Positions 22,584 to 32,743 of a stretch of DNA of 49,162 nucleotides are shown here, piece by piece; within the stretch, counting starts at the first letter, position 1, and every line of letters starts with the position of its first letter. The position numbers were made by a program, and so were the translations under genes. The notes under the pieces are model-generated. The model was given only the letters and a program-made list of their open reading frames with translations. It was not told the DNA's origin and did not search any database. Source of the stretch: Planctomycetaceae bacterium (GTDB lineage Bacteria > Planctomycetota > Planctomycetia > Planctomycetales > Planctomycetaceae); contig JAKFVC010000011.1 in the NCBI GenBank assembly GCA_021732415.1, positions 1 to 49,162 of the forward strand. Reading direction: 5' to 3'.

Positions 22584-25500
22584 TTAATGGCCTTCTTGCG
22601 GCGGCATCTTCTCTAATTCGGCCACGTCTGGTGTTCCGATGGTTGGCGTTTTGGTGACTCCCAGCCAGGCGATCACATAATAAAACACGGGCGTTAAAAA
22701 GATCCCGAAGATCGTGACGCCCAACATGCCGCTGAAGACGGCCGTCCCCAGCGTGCGTCGCATCTCGGCACCGGCCCCTTGGGCGATCACGAGCGGTACG
22801 ACGCCCAGGATGAAGGCGAACGATGTCATCAGGATCGGCCGCAGGCGCAGACGGCAGGCATCGATCGTCGCCGTCAATCGAGTAGCACCTTCATCCTGCC
22901 GTTGCTTGGCGAATTCCACGATGAGGATGGCGTTCTTACTCGCCAGTCCGACCAGCACAACCAGGCCGATCTGGGTGAAGATATTCACGTCCATCTCGGC
23001 ATACTTGACCCCGATGACCGAACAGAGCAGGCACATGGGCACCACCAGGATCACGGCCAGCGGCAGGCTCCAGCTTTCATATTGTGCCGCCAGGACCAGG
23101 AACACGAACACCACGGCGAGAGCAAACACATACATGGCCGTGTTACCCGCCTGCAGTTGCATATAGGTCAGCTCGGTCCAGTCGGACCCCATCGAACGGG
23201 GCAGGTTCTTGTCGACTAACTGTTGCATGACGCGAATGGCGTCGCCGGAGCTCGCCCCCGGTGCCAGGTTGCCGGTCAACGCCGTCGCCGAATACATGTT
23301 ATAGCGGGCCAGCATCAACGGGCCGCTGCTGTCCTTGGCAATGATCAGCGTCGACAGCGGAATCATCTGCTTCGATTTGTTCGCCACCTTCAGCTGCAGG
23401 ATGTCTTCCACCCGGGCCCGATAGCGGGCGTCGGCCATGACATTCACCTGCCACGACCGGCCAAAATCGTTGAAGTTGTTGACGTAGTAGGAACCCAGAT
23501 AGACCTGCAACGTGTTAAAGACATCGCTCAACGGCACTCCCACCGCCAGGCATTTCGTCCGGTCCACTTCCAGATGCAACCAGGGAGTGTTGGCTCGTGA
23601 GCTATTGAATACGCCCTGTAATTCAGGCGTTTTATTGGCATCATCCACGATCTGATCGCTGATCCGCTGCAGGTCATTCAGGCCGAGGTTCCCGCGATCC
23701 TCGATCATGATCTTGAAGCCGCCGGTGGTTCCGAGGCCGTCGATGGGCGGGGCTCCAAATACAGTCACCGACGCATCCCGGACAGAGTCGCGACATTTCT
23801 GCCGCAAGATATCGGCAATCCCATTCGCCGACAGCGAGGGACCATGTCGCTCATGGAATTCCTTGAGCATCACATACATCGAACCCAGGTTGGGAGCATT
23901 CGCATTGAGGATCAGCGACTGCCCCGAAATCCCTACGGTATGAGCGACCCCTTCGGTCTCGCGGGCGAGCGATTCAATCTGCTTCATCACCTGTTGCGTC
24001 CGCTGCACCGACGCCGAGTCGGGCAACTGCACGTTCAACATCAGATAGGCTTTATCCTGCTGCGGAACGAAGCCGGTCGCCACATGGGTGAACTCGTAGT
24101 AGGTCAGGTACAGCAACCCGCCGTAAACCAGCAACGCGATCGCACTTGTCCGCAACATCATCTTGATGATGCCCACGTACCAATCGGTTCCAATCTGGAA
24201 ACTCTTGTTAAACAGCTTGAAGAACCAGCCCAGGGTCATATCCAACAACCACGTCAGTGGGTCACGTTTCGATCCATGCGGCTTGAGGAGCAGGGCCGCC
24301 AACGCGGGGCTGAGCGTGATCGAATTAAACGCCGAGATCAGTGTCGACACGGCAATCGTGATCGCAAACTGACGGAAGAATTCACCCGTGATGCCGGTGA
24401 TGAAGGCACAGGGGACGAACACCGCACACAGCACGAGGGCAATCGCGATCACGGGACCGGTGACCTCGTCCATCGCCTTGCGGGCTGCGTCTCGCGGAGA
24501 GAGTCCTTCGTGCAGCCAACGCTCCACGTTTTCGACCACCACGATGGCATCATCGACGACAATACCAATCGCCAACACCAGGCCGAACAGGGAGAGGTTA
24601 TTTAATGAGAACCCGACGGCCGACATGACCGCAAATGTACCGACAATCGCCACCGGCACTGCGATCAATGGGATCAGGGTCGCGCGCCAGTTCTGCAGGA
24701 ACACCAAGACCACGATGCCCACCAGGATGATCGCATCACGCAGGGTCTTAAAGACCTCCATGATCGATTCCTTGATGAACGGCGTGGTGTCATAGACGAT
24801 CTCGTAATCGAGTCCCTCTGGAAAACGCTTCTTGAGCTCTTCCATCTTGTCATAGACGCCCTTCGCCGTCTGGATCGCATTCGAACCGGGCAGTTGATAG
24901 ATGGAGAGGGCCACTGACGGCTGGCCGTCCATCGTGCAGGATTGGTCGTACTGCTGTGAACCCAGTTCAATCCGGGCGACATCCCGCAGCCTCACGATGC
25001 TCGACGCATTCCCCTGCTTACCGCTGTCGGTCGCCTTGAGGATGATGTCACCAAACTGGTCGACATCAATCAGCCGGCCGAGCGTATTGATCGTCAATTG
25101 AAACTGCTGGCCCGGGTTGACCGGCTCCTGACCAATTTGACCGGCTGCCACCTGCAGGTTCTGTTCGCTGATCGCATTGACGACGTCACTCACCCCCAGC
25201 GACAGTGACGCCATCTTGGTGGGATCCAACCAGGCCCGCATGCTGTAATCACGCTCACCGAGGTACGACACATTGGCCACCCCTTCCAGACGGCCGAGTT
25301 CATCCTTGATCTGAATCGTGGCGTAATTGCTGAGGTAGATGTCGTCGTACCGTTTATCGGGAGAAACCAGATTGACGATCATCATCGTACTGGGGGACAT
25401 CTTCTTCACATTGATGCCCTGCCGCTGGACAAGGCTGGGAATCACGGGGGTCGCCAGCTGGACGCGATTCTGCACCAGCACCTGAGCCATGTCGGAATCC

Positions 25501-25796
25501 ATGCCCAGTTTGAAGGTGACGGTCAGCGTATAGACACCGTCGTTCGTGGCTTGAGACGACATGTAGACCATGTTCTCGACGCCACTGACTTGTTGTTCGA
25601 TAGGCGCGGCAACGGTGTCGCGCACCGTTTGCGCATTGGCCCCCGGATAGAAGGCGGTGACCAGCACCGTGGGAGGGGTCACATCAGGATACTGAGCGAT
25701 GGGCAACGTAAACGCCGCGACAGCACCGGCGAGCGTGACCACGATCGACAGGACCGAAGCGAAGATCGGGCGATCAATAAAGAAGTGAGAGATCAC
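22584..25796 (-). CDS. RND multidrug efflux pump subunit, HAE1/AcrB family (second pump)
   Basis: 1070 residues. It begins MISHFFIDRPIFASVLSIVV, the first inner-membrane helix. The periplasmic porter domains include PIEQQVSGVENMVYMSSQ. The transmembrane helix GIVVDDAIVVVENVERWL carries the proton-relay pair Asp415-Asp416, and LASKNAILIVEFAK supplies the partner Lys, so the pump should be active. Twelve helices and two large periplasmic loops give the standard length. It exports hydrophobic or amphiphilic compounds using the proton gradient. It is the third gene of the leftward operon, 107 bases after a closely related pump gene. Confidence 0.96.
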   Translation of the reverse strand: MISHFFIDRPIFASVLSIVVTLAGAVAAFTLPIAQYPDVTPPTVLVTAFYPGANAQTVRDTVAAPIEQQVSGVENMVYMSSQATNDGVYTLTVTFKLGMDSDMAQVLVQNRVQLATPVIPSLVQRQGINVKKMSPSTMMIVNLVSPDKRYDDIYLSNYATIQIKDELGRLEGVANVSYLGERDYSMRAWLDPTKMASLSLGVSDVVNAISEQNLQVAAGQIGQEPVNPGQQFQLTINTLGRLIDVDQFGDIILKATDSGKQGNASSIVRLRDVARIELGSQQYDQSCTMDGQPSVALSIYQLPGSNAIQTAKGVYDKMEELKKRFPEGLDYEIVYDTTPFIKESIMEVFKTLRDAIILVGIVVLVFLQNWRATLIPLIAVPVAIVGTFAVMSAVGFSLNNLSLFGLVLAIGIVVDDAIVVVENVERWLHEGLSPRDAARKAMDEVTGPVIAIALVLCAVFVPCAFITGITGEFFRQFAITIAVSTLISAFNSITLSPALAALLLKPHGSKRDPLTWLLDMTLGWFFKLFNKSFQIGTDWYVGIIKMMLRTSAIALLVYGGLLYLTYYEFTHVATGFVPQQDKAYLMLNVQLPDSASVQRTQQVMKQIESLARETEGVAHTVGISGQSLILNANAPNLGSMYVMLKEFHERHGPSLSANGIADILRQKCRDSVRDASVTVFGAPPIDGLGTTGGFKIMIEDRGNLGLNDLQRISDQIVDDANKTPELQGVFNSSRANTPWLHLEVDRTKCLAVGVPLSDVFNTLQVYLGSYYVNNFNDFGRSWQVNVMADARYRARVEDILQLKVANKSKQMIPLSTLIIAKDSSGPLMLARYNMYSATALTGNLAPGASSGDAIRVMQQLVDKNLPRSMGSDWTELTYMQLQAGNTAMYVFALAVVFVFLVLAAQYESWSLPLAVILVVPMCLLCSVIGVKYAEMDVNIFTQIGLVVLVGLASKNAILIVEFAKQRQDEGATRLTATIDACRLRLRPILMTSFAFILGVVPLVIAQGAGAEMRRTLGTAVFSGMLGVTIFGIFLTPVFYYVIAWLGVTKTPTIGTPDVAELEKMPPQEGH

Positions 25797-25903
25797 GACG
25801 TTTCCTCTATATCCACGTACCTTACGACGTAACTCTTACTCCCCTCGCCCTGGTACTCCGGGGAGAGGGGGTCATTGTCGGGAACTCTACTTTGAGATCC
25901 CCT

Positions 25904-28900
25904 TCACTTCAGGTGCTTCAGCCTCATTCTTCGATGCCGTTGCACGAGTGACGCGGTCCCGATGCCTAATGCCAGTCCCCCCACTAATGCCCAATGCAAA
26001 TGCGGGAATCCGATCTTGTAGGCCAGATATCCCATCAACAGTCCGGCACTGCCACCGAAGACCAGCGATATACATAACTGGGTATATTGTGGGCGGAAGA
26101 TCGACATCTCGCCGATGGATTCAATCACATAGAAGAACACTGGCGTCAGGAAGATGCCGAACAGCGTCACGCCCAACATCCCGCTGAACACGGCCGTCCC
26201 CAACGACCAGCGCATCTCGGCCCCGGCTCCTTCTGCGACGACCATCGGAACGACGCCCAGGATAAACGCGAACGAGGTCATCAGGATCGGCCGCAAACGC
26301 AAGCCGCACGCTTGCACGGTCGCGTCGAAACAGGACTGACCTTCTTCATGCAGTTGCTTCGCAAATTCCACAATCAAGATCGCGTTCTTACACGCCAGGC
26401 CGACCAATACTACGAAACCAATCTGCACGAAAATGTCCATCGCCAGATGCCGCAGGGCGACACCGACGATCGAACATAGTAAGCACATGGGCACTACAAG
26501 GATCACCGCCAGCGGCAGAGTCCAACTCTCATACTGGGCCGCCAGTACCAGGAACACAAACACCACAGCGGCAGCGAACACGAACATCGCCGTATTACCG
26601 GCCTTGATCTGCATGTAGGTCAGTTCGGTCCATTCGGTCTTCATCGAACGAGGCAGATTCTTCTCGGCCAGATCATTCAGAATCGAGATGGCCTGACCCG
26701 AGCTGAGATACAGCGGATGGGCCACACCGTTGATCGCCGCGGCGGGGTACAGGTTGTAACGTGTAATCATGACAGGCCCGCCGATATCCTTGATGCGGAC
26801 CAGCGTTCCCACCGGCACCATCTGGCCTTTGTCGTTGCGAACCTGCAGTAAGTTGATGGCCTCGGCCCGATCGCGGAAATTCAAATCCGCCTGCACATTG
26901 ACCTGCCAGTAGCGGCCGAACTGATTGAAGTTATTGGCAAATGTGGATCCCAGGTACGTCTGCAGCGTATTGTTGAGATCGTCAATCGACACCCCCAGAG
27001 CCTTGGCTTTAGACCGATCAATATCCATGTGTAATTGAGGAGTGTTCGACCGGAACATCGTCGAGACCCCCAGCAGTCCTTTGACCTTCAAGGCTTCACG
27101 GATCAGCGCATCCGAACCCTCTTGCAACGGCTGCAAACCCAGCGAACCACGGTCTTCGACGAGCAGCTTGAAACCGCTCGCGAGGCCAATACCCGGTACA
27201 GGAGCCGCACCGAAGACCATCACCGTCGCATCTTTGACTTGCTCACCATATTGCTTGCGCAAGCTGGCCATGATCGCGTCGGCTCGTAATTCATGACTCT
27301 TGCGTTCGTTGAACGGCTTTAAGATGACGAACATCGAACCAAAGTTCGAACTGTTCGAAGAAAGCAACACGGACAAACCAGAAATGGCGTTCGTATGAGC
27401 CACTCCCGGGGTCTTGGCGGCAATCTGTTCGATCTGCCGCATCGCAGACCGGGTCCGCTGCACCGAGGCCGAATCGGGCAGCTGCACACTGACCAGCAGC
27501 CACCCCTGATCCTGCTGCGGCACGAATCCCGTTGGTACCTTGTTGAACATGAAATAGGTAACACCCAGCAATCCGCCATACATCAACAGCACGAGCACAG
27601 CCAGCCGCAACGACCAGCCGACGATCCACGTGTAGACCCAGGTCCCTTTCTCAAAACTCCAATTGAAGAGGCGGAAGAACCAACCCAGAGTGAACTCCAG
27701 CAGCCGGGCCAAGAGATCCTTCTTCGCCCCGTGCGGCTGTAACAAAATCACGGCGAGGGCCGGGCTGAGGGTCAATGAATTCAATGCCGAAAAGACTGTC
27801 GACACGGCAATCGTGACGGCAAACTGGCGGAAGAACTGGCCCGTGATCCCCGAGATGAACGCACAGGGAATAAACACGGCACACAGCACCAGGGCGACGG
27901 CAATGACCGGGCCGGTGACCTCGTCCATCGCTTTTCGTGCGGCCTCGCGCGGGGCGAGCCCCTGCGCCAGCCACCGTTCGACGTTCTCGACCACGACAAT
28001 TGCATCATCGACCACGATGCCAATCGCCAGAACCAGGCCGAACAATGAAATATTGTTCAAACTGAAACCGACGACAGCCATTACGGCGAAGGTCCCCACA
28101 ATCGCAACCGGGACCGCAATGAGGGGAATCAATGTCGCTCGCCAGCTTTGCAGAAATACCAGCACCACGATCGCGACCAGCACAATCGCTTCGAGCAACG
28201 TCTTCACGACGTCTTTAACGGACTCTTCGATGAACGGCGTCGTGTCGTAGTAAATGCCGTAATCCAGATCTTCCGGGAACCGCTTCTTTAACTGGTCCAT
28301 CTTCGCCCGCACGCGGTTGGCGACATCCAGCGCATTGGTCCCGGGAAGCTGATAGACGGCGAGACCGACGGTGGGCTTGCCATCCGTCGTCGCAAATTGC
28401 GAATACTGCTGCGATCCCAGTTCAATCCGCGCGACGTCGCGCAAGCGAACGAACTGCGGTGCGATGGAATTGGCACCCGGCGGAATGATTTTGATAATGA
28501 TCTCGCCGAACTGGTCCGGTTCGCTCAAACGTCCCAGGACATCGATCGGAGTCTGAAATCCAGGGGCCAAGCCATTAGGACTTTGTGCCACCTGCCCCGG
28601 TGCCGCCGCGAGACTTTGGTTCTGAATCGCCTGCGTCACTTCCATCGCGCTGATGCCGCGCGCCGCCAGACGTTGCGGATCCAGCCAGACGCGAATGCTG
28701 TAATCGCGCTGGCCCAGATAGTTAATGTCACCCACGCCCTCCAGACGAAACAGTTCGTCTTTGACATTGATGGTCGCGTAGTTGCTCATGTAGAGGTCGT
28801 CGTAACGACCATTCGGCGAGAAGAAGTTCACCAGCAACAGAATATTGGGCGACTTCTTCTTAATTGTCAGTCCCTGCTTCTGTACCGAATCTGGCAACTG

Positions 28901-29251
28901 GGGCAGGGCCAGCGAAACCCGATTCTGCACCATCACCAGGGCCGTATTGAGATCGGTCCCCAGATCGAACGTGACAATCAGCGTGTAGGAGCCATCGTTG
29001 CCGCACTGCGAGGACATGTAGAGCATGTTCTCGACGCCATTGACCTGCTGCTCGATCGGGGCCGCAATCGTATCGGCGACCACCTGCGCACTGGCTCCCG
29101 GGTACGTACACGACACCTGCACGGTCGGCGGTGCGATCGGCGGATACTGCGCGATCGGCAACGAGATCAGTGCCAGCGCTCCAGCCAGCACGATCACGAT
29201 CGACAGCACCGAAGCAAAAATCGGCCGGTCAATAAAGAAGCGAGAGATCAC
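25904..29251 (-). CDS. RND multidrug efflux pump subunit, HAE1/AcrB family, with C-terminal extension (first pump)
   Basis: 1115 residues, colinear with the next gene over its first 1040 or so. The proton relay is intact (GIVVDDAIVVVENVERWL with Asp415-Asp416; LACKNAILIVEFAK). Porter-domain hallmarks include PIEQQVNGVENMLYMSSQ and GFVPQQDQGWLLVSVQLPD. The last 75 or so residues are extra: after the usual final helix come two more hydrophobic stretches (LCISLVFGGSAGLLMGYLAY and WALVGGLALGIGTASLV) and a basic tail (RHRRMRLKHLK), absent from the second pump. It lies 76 bases after the membrane-fusion gene. Two active-looking paralogues served by one adaptor suggest either a heterotrimer, as in MdtBC, or two pumps sharing an adaptor. 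Confidence 0.96.
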   Translation of the reverse strand: MISRFFIDRPIFASVLSIVIVLAGALALISLPIAQYPPIAPPTVQVSCTYPGASAQVVADTIAAPIEQQVNGVENMLYMSSQCGNDGSYTLIVTFDLGTDLNTALVMVQNRVSLALPQLPDSVQKQGLTIKKKSPNILLLVNFFSPNGRYDDLYMSNYATINVKDELFRLEGVGDINYLGQRDYSIRVWLDPQRLAARGISAMEVTQAIQNQSLAAAPGQVAQSPNGLAPGFQTPIDVLGRLSEPDQFGEIIIKIIPPGANSIAPQFVRLRDVARIELGSQQYSQFATTDGKPTVGLAVYQLPGTNALDVANRVRAKMDQLKKRFPEDLDYGIYYDTTPFIEESVKDVVKTLLEAIVLVAIVVLVFLQSWRATLIPLIAVPVAIVGTFAVMAVVGFSLNNISLFGLVLAIGIVVDDAIVVVENVERWLAQGLAPREAARKAMDEVTGPVIAVALVLCAVFIPCAFISGITGQFFRQFAVTIAVSTVFSALNSLTLSPALAVILLQPHGAKKDLLARLLEFTLGWFFRLFNWSFEKGTWVYTWIVGWSLRLAVLVLLMYGGLLGVTYFMFNKVPTGFVPQQDQGWLLVSVQLPDSASVQRTRSAMRQIEQIAAKTPGVAHTNAISGLSVLLSSNSSNFGSMFVILKPFNERKSHELRADAIMASLRKQYGEQVKDATVMVFGAAPVPGIGLASGFKLLVEDRGSLGLQPLQEGSDALIREALKVKGLLGVSTMFRSNTPQLHMDIDRSKAKALGVSIDDLNNTLQTYLGSTFANNFNQFGRYWQVNVQADLNFRDRAEAINLLQVRNDKGQMVPVGTLVRIKDIGGPVMITRYNLYPAAAINGVAHPLYLSSGQAISILNDLAEKNLPRSMKTEWTELTYMQIKAGNTAMFVFAAAVVFVFLVLAAQYESWTLPLAVILVVPMCLLCSIVGVALRHLAMDIFVQIGFVVLVGLACKNAILIVEFAKQLHEEGQSCFDATVQACGLRLRPILMTSFAFILGVVPMVVAEGAGAEMRWSLGTAVFSGMLGVTLFGIFLTPVFFYVIESIGEMSIFRPQYTQLCISLVFGGSAGLLMGYLAYKIGFPHLHWALVGGLALGIGTASLVQRHRRMRLKHLK

Positions 29252-29327
29252 AACTAACCCTTTGGGTGTCGTAGCAGAAGTCGCCCAGAGTTCTGGCCGC
29301 AGTGGTAAAAGGCCCCGACGCGCACGG

Positions 29328-30566
29328 TCACTTGCTCGCGGGAGCGGCTTTCGGCGCTGCGGCTGGTTCTGGTTTTTTCTCGCCCTCGGACGGAACGGCG
29401 GTCGGCATCGAAACGGATTCCGGTACCACCTTCATCAGCGGCCTCACCAACTGCAGCCCGCTGATGATCACCGCTTCATGCGGCTGCAATCCTTCTTGAA
29501 TCACCCGCAAGCCATCTGCCTGCAAGGCCCCAGTCTTGACCCGGCGGTATTGGACGACATTCTTATCATCCACCACCAGCAGATACTTCTGCCCCTGATC
29601 TGTGGACAAGGCCTTATCGATGACCAGCAACCCCTGATGCGGTTTGCCAATGGGGAGTCGAATCCGCACGAACATCCCGGGACGCAGCAGGCGTCGGCCC
29701 GACTTCGTGATCGGGTTCTCAAACACGCCGCGCAACGTCAGCGTGCCCGTACCACTCGTCAATTGGTTGTCAGCAAAATCCACGTACCCCGTGTAGGTGA
29801 ACTTCCCCTCTTCATCCGCCAGCCCCATCATCACGGGAACCTGTTTGGTTCGCAAAGCATCCTTGGTTTCAGGTAGTAGCTGCCGGACGATGTGCAGGAT
29901 CGTATTTTCATCGACTTCGAAGTAGGCATACATCGGGTCCAGCACCACCAGCGTCGTCAATTGCGTCTGGTCCTGGGTCGCCAGATTCCCCAGAGTGAGC
30001 ATATAACGGCTGACCTGACCGTCGACCGGGGCCTTGATCTGGGTGAACTCCAGATTCAGATTGTGGCTTTCCATCGCCGCTGTCGTGGCCGCCAACTGGG
30101 CCACCGCCTGTTCTTCGCCCGCCTGATTCTTATCGAGCTCCTCCTGGCTGATCGCGCCTGGATTCCGCTTGAAGACATCCTTTCCGCGAGCATTGACGAT
30201 CTTAGCCAGCTTCAAACTGGCTTCAGACAGTTTCACGTCGGCCGACGCCCTGTCCAACTGCGCCTGATAGGGACGCGGATCGATCTCGAACAGCAGATCA
30301 TCCTTCTTGACTTCGGCACCTTCGATAAAAGGCATCTTGGTCAAATAGCCGGTCACTCGCGGCCGGATTTCCACGGCATTCTTCGAGTCTGTCCGTCCCG
30401 TGAAGTCGGCGTAGTCCGTCACTTCACGTTCCACGGGCAAACTGACAGTGACTTTCGGCGGCGGGGCTTCGACCGGCGGCGGGGCAGGGCGGGCACATCC
30501 CGCAAACAGCGACAGGCCAGCCAGGCAGCCGCACAGCAGGTATCGTGCGAAAGAGGAACGTCTCAT
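29328..30566 (-). CDS. RND efflux membrane-fusion (adaptor) lipoprotein, AcrA/MexA type
   Basis: 412 residues. The N-terminus is a lipoprotein signal with the lipobox LFAGC (Cys24), then a Pro-rich linker. The first half of the lipoyl-like domain is RPRVTGYLTKMPFIEGAEVKKDDLLFEIDPR (seen in pieces from about 65). A helical hairpin (AQLDRASADVKLSEASLKLA onward, about 100-165) follows, then the second lipoyl half (IKAPVDGQVSRYMLTLGNLA), a beta-barrel (LRGVFENPITKSGRRLLRPG) and the membrane-proximal part (VKTGALQADGLRVIQEGLQP). The tail is Pro/Ala/Lys-rich. It bridges the RND pump and the outer-membrane duct in the periplasm. It is the first gene of the leftward efflux operon; no local repressor gene is visible. 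Confidence 0.95.
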   Translation of the reverse strand: MRRSSFARYLLCGCLAGLSLFAGCARPAPPPVEAPPPKVTVSLPVEREVTDYADFTGRTDSKNAVEIRPRVTGYLTKMPFIEGAEVKKDDLLFEIDPRPYQAQLDRASADVKLSEASLKLAKIVNARGKDVFKRNPGAISQEELDKNQAGEEQAVAQLAATTAAMESHNLNLEFTQIKAPVDGQVSRYMLTLGNLATQDQTQLTTLVVLDPMYAYFEVDENTILHIVRQLLPETKDALRTKQVPVMMGLADEEGKFTYTGYVDFADNQLTSGTGTLTLRGVFENPITKSGRRLLRPGMFVRIRLPIGKPHQGLLVIDKALSTDQGQKYLLVVDDKNVVQYRRVKTGALQADGLRVIQEGLQPHEAVIISGLQLVRPLMKVVPESVSMPTAVPSEGEKKPEPAAAPKAAPASK

Positions 30567-30855
30567 GGAACAGTATCCCAGACGGTAGAAGAGGAATCGC
30601 GTGGAAACCGGCTGGCCCCGCCAGGGTCACGACGTCAGAAATCGGACTCGGAACTGACCGCAGACACACTTGGTCGCCCGCGGCGGCTAACGGATCATGG
30701 GGAGTTTTCACAATCGACAGGGAGCACACCATTTTTCATGACGCGTCACAGGTGCCTGAATGGGAGAACTTTACGCCGAGCGCTGGCCCACTATAAGATC
30801 GCTCATCCACGATGTCCAGAGGCGGCGCGATAGCTCCTGTAGCCTGAGTCAGAGT

Positions 30856-30984
30856 TGGGAGGGCGAGGCTCCTGCCGAGCCTAAAGCGAGCTTTAGCTCG
30901 GAGTCCGCCGGAGGCTGGATTTAATGCCTCCGGCGGACTCCGACCTGCGGTCGCTTTAGGCTCGGCGGGAGCCTCGCCCTCCCA
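30856..30984. repeat. Two nested palindromes (34-bp outer, 17-bp inner arms)
   Basis: Outer arms 30856-30889 and 30951-30984 (TGGGAGGGCGAGGCTCC...) differ at one position in 34. Inner arms 30899-30915 and 30926-30942 (CGGAGTCCGCCGGAGGC) are exact. The element lies between the divergent efflux operon (start 30566) and the LssY_C gene (start 31052). The remaining sequence of 30567-31051 shows nothing recognisable. Confidence 0.92.
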
Positions 30985-31051
30985 TCAGTTACGTCCTGCG
31001 CGCAACTCCAGAACAAACCACCCATTCTCTCTTATCCAGAACGTCTTCAAA

Positions 31052-31813
31052 ATGCCGCCCTCCAACACTCAGAGTGCACCATCGGAACGCTGGAGACATA
31101 AATGGGGAGTCATCCATCGGTCTCGCGTCGCGCTGATCAACACGTTGCTGGTCTATCTGTTGATCGCCTACGGTGTCCTGCCGCTGGTCTGGCGAGGGTA
31201 CGCCCATTACCACCCGGCCCTCGACCATTCCCCGACAGTGTGTCAAACCCGCAACGGTCACCCGGGCGATCCGCTAAACATTGCCGCGATCGGCAGAGAA
31301 GAAGATCTGGTGCAGGCGCTGGTGAAATCGGACTGGCTGCCTGCCGATGCACTTTCATTGAAGAGCTCCCTCAAGATTGCCGGCGCCAGTGTCCTGCGTC
31401 GACCATATAAGGAGGCACCCGTAAGCAGCCTGTACCTCAAGGGGCACAAGCAAGATCTGGCGTTTGAGCAGCCCGTCGGCAACAACCCCAGCAAACGGCA
31501 CCACGTCCGCTTCTGGAAGAGCGAGAAAGTCGACCGCTCGGGCAATCCGCTGTGGATCGGCGCCGTGACCTACGACAAACGGATCGGCTTCAGTCACGCC
31601 ACAGGCCAGATCACGCATCACATCGATTCGGACGTCGACGCCGAACGCGACAAACTTCTCGGCGATCTGGAACGGAGCGGTTCGATCGAGCAGATCTACT
31701 GGAAAGCCCAATTTCAAACTCACCCGACCGGCCACAACGGCGGCGGCGACTTGTGGAAGACCGACCAACGACTGCCAATTGTCCTGCTGCGGCGATCAGC
31801 CGGAACGCATTAG
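31052..31813 (+). CDS. LssY_C-domain membrane-anchored protein
   Basis: 253 residues. One transmembrane helix at about 27-46 (ALINTLLVYLLIAYGVLPLVW) is followed by a soluble domain with the string PLNIAAIGREEDLVQALVKS, then LKIAGASVLRRPYKEAPVSS, LYLKGHKQDLAFEQPVGNNP, RHHVRFWKSEKVD and LWIGAVTYDKRIGFS. These match the C-terminal domain of LssY, a protein encoded with type I secretion genes in Legionella; in other bacteria the domain is often fused to PAP2 phosphatases or stands alone, as here. Its biochemical role is not known to me. The domain probably faces the periplasm. No clear ribosome binding site precedes the ATG. Confidence 0.85.
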   Translation: MPPSNTQSAPSERWRHKWGVIHRSRVALINTLLVYLLIAYGVLPLVWRGYAHYHPALDHSPTVCQTRNGHPGDPLNIAAIGREEDLVQALVKSDWLPADALSLKSSLKIAGASVLRRPYKEAPVSSLYLKGHKQDLAFEQPVGNNPSKRHHVRFWKSEKVDRSGNPLWIGAVTYDKRIGFSHATGQITHHIDSDVDAERDKLLGDLERSGSIEQIYWKAQFQTHPTGHNGGGDLWKTDQRLPIVLLRRSAGTH

Positions 31814-31898
31814 CGTCCACGTAGGATGGCCGCCCCGGCCGTCGAATTCTTTGCGGTCCAGAGCAGGGAAATTCCTGATCGCCCAAAGAGGATTTTTG

Positions 31899-31980
31899 CC
31901 ACAGAATGACACGGAAGAAACACAGACGTCAGAGGAAATCTTGCTTCCCAGTTCTGTGTTTCTTCTGTGTCATTCTGTGG
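31899..31980. repeat. Inverted repeat, 28-bp arms, between convergent genes
   Basis: Arms 31899-31926 (CCACAGAATGACACGGAAG...) and 31953-31980 differ at one position. The element lies between the LssY_C gene (stop 31813) and the leftward TPR-like gene (stop 32042). A short GTAGGATGGCCGCCCCGGCC stem-like sequence near 31821 is probably another dispersed element. Confidence 0.9.
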
Positions 31981-32041
31981 CCCAAAACTGTTCTTAATTG
32001 CTGCGAGTCTGCTCCGCGCCTGACTCGCAATCAACTGAGGA

Positions 32042-32743
32042 CTAATTCAACCGCACATCAAACGCCAACACCGCCGCCCGAGCCTCATTCAAGCGTGCGC
32101 GTGATGCCGCCTCGTGCTGCAGTTGTGAATGGCCGATCTCCGCGAAGAGCAACGCCGAGCGTCGAAACAACTTCTTCGCTCGCAGCCAGTCGCCGTCAAT
32201 TTCCAGCAACTGACCGAGATGCCAGAGATCGAGCGCCACATGGAAATCATCCCCCTGTTGACGATGCAGCTTCAGGGCATACCACAACCGTTCCTTGGCC
32301 TCGGACAGTTCCCCCAGCAGGCCCGCAATCAGGCCGAGATTCGCCCAATCCGCTGCGGCACCCAGTGCATTTCCTGCCGCCAATTCCGCCAGTAGCGACT
32401 TCCATAACAGGCTCTCCGCCACGGCCCAGCGACCCGCCTGCAAGGCGTCACACGCCAGGTTGCCCAACGAGGTCGCCGAGATCCTCCCGGACATCCCGTC
32501 GCGTTCAGAAGTCGCGGCCAACAGTTGAAAGTAGGCGGCCGTTTCATGGTCACCCGCGGCACGATGCGCACAGGCCAGGTCGTTCGCCGAGGCAATGAAC
32601 GCCTGCCGGTCTCCGGAACTTTCGGCCGCCGCCAACTCGCCCGCTAACAGCGAGGACAACTCGCGACAACGGCCAGTATGAAACAAATTGCAGCTCGCCG
32701 ATGACGAGCGTAGCGCATCGGCAGATAGATTCTCGGCAGGCAT
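32042..32743 (-). CDS. TPR-like helical repeat protein
   Basis: 233 residues, almost entirely helical. Repeating patterns such as ASANDLACAHRAAGDHETAA, SLGNLACDALQAGRWAVAES, DWANLGLIAGLLGELSEAKE and DLWHLGQLLEIDGDWLRAKK fit four to five tetratricopeptide-type units spaced 38-42 residues apart. There is no signal peptide or membrane segment, so it is probably cytosolic and mediates protein contacts. GAGGG lies about 11 bases before the ATG. A 516-base gap separates it from the co-oriented MOSC gene, so it is likely transcribed alone. Confidence 0.78.
   Translation of the reverse strand: MPAENLSADALRSSSASCNLFHTGRCRELSSLLAGELAAAESSGDRQAFIASANDLACAHRAAGDHETAAYFQLLAATSERDGMSGRISATSLGNLACDALQAGRWAVAESLLWKSLLAELAAGNALGAAADWANLGLIAGLLGELSEAKERLWYALKLHRQQGDDFHVALDLWHLGQLLEIDGDWLRAKKLFRRSALLFAEIGHSQLQHEAASRARLNEARAAVLAFDVRLN

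Noticed and set aside
22584-29251. The two RND pumps as an assembly duplication
   Set aside because: They differ clearly throughout and in C-terminal length; they are paralogues.
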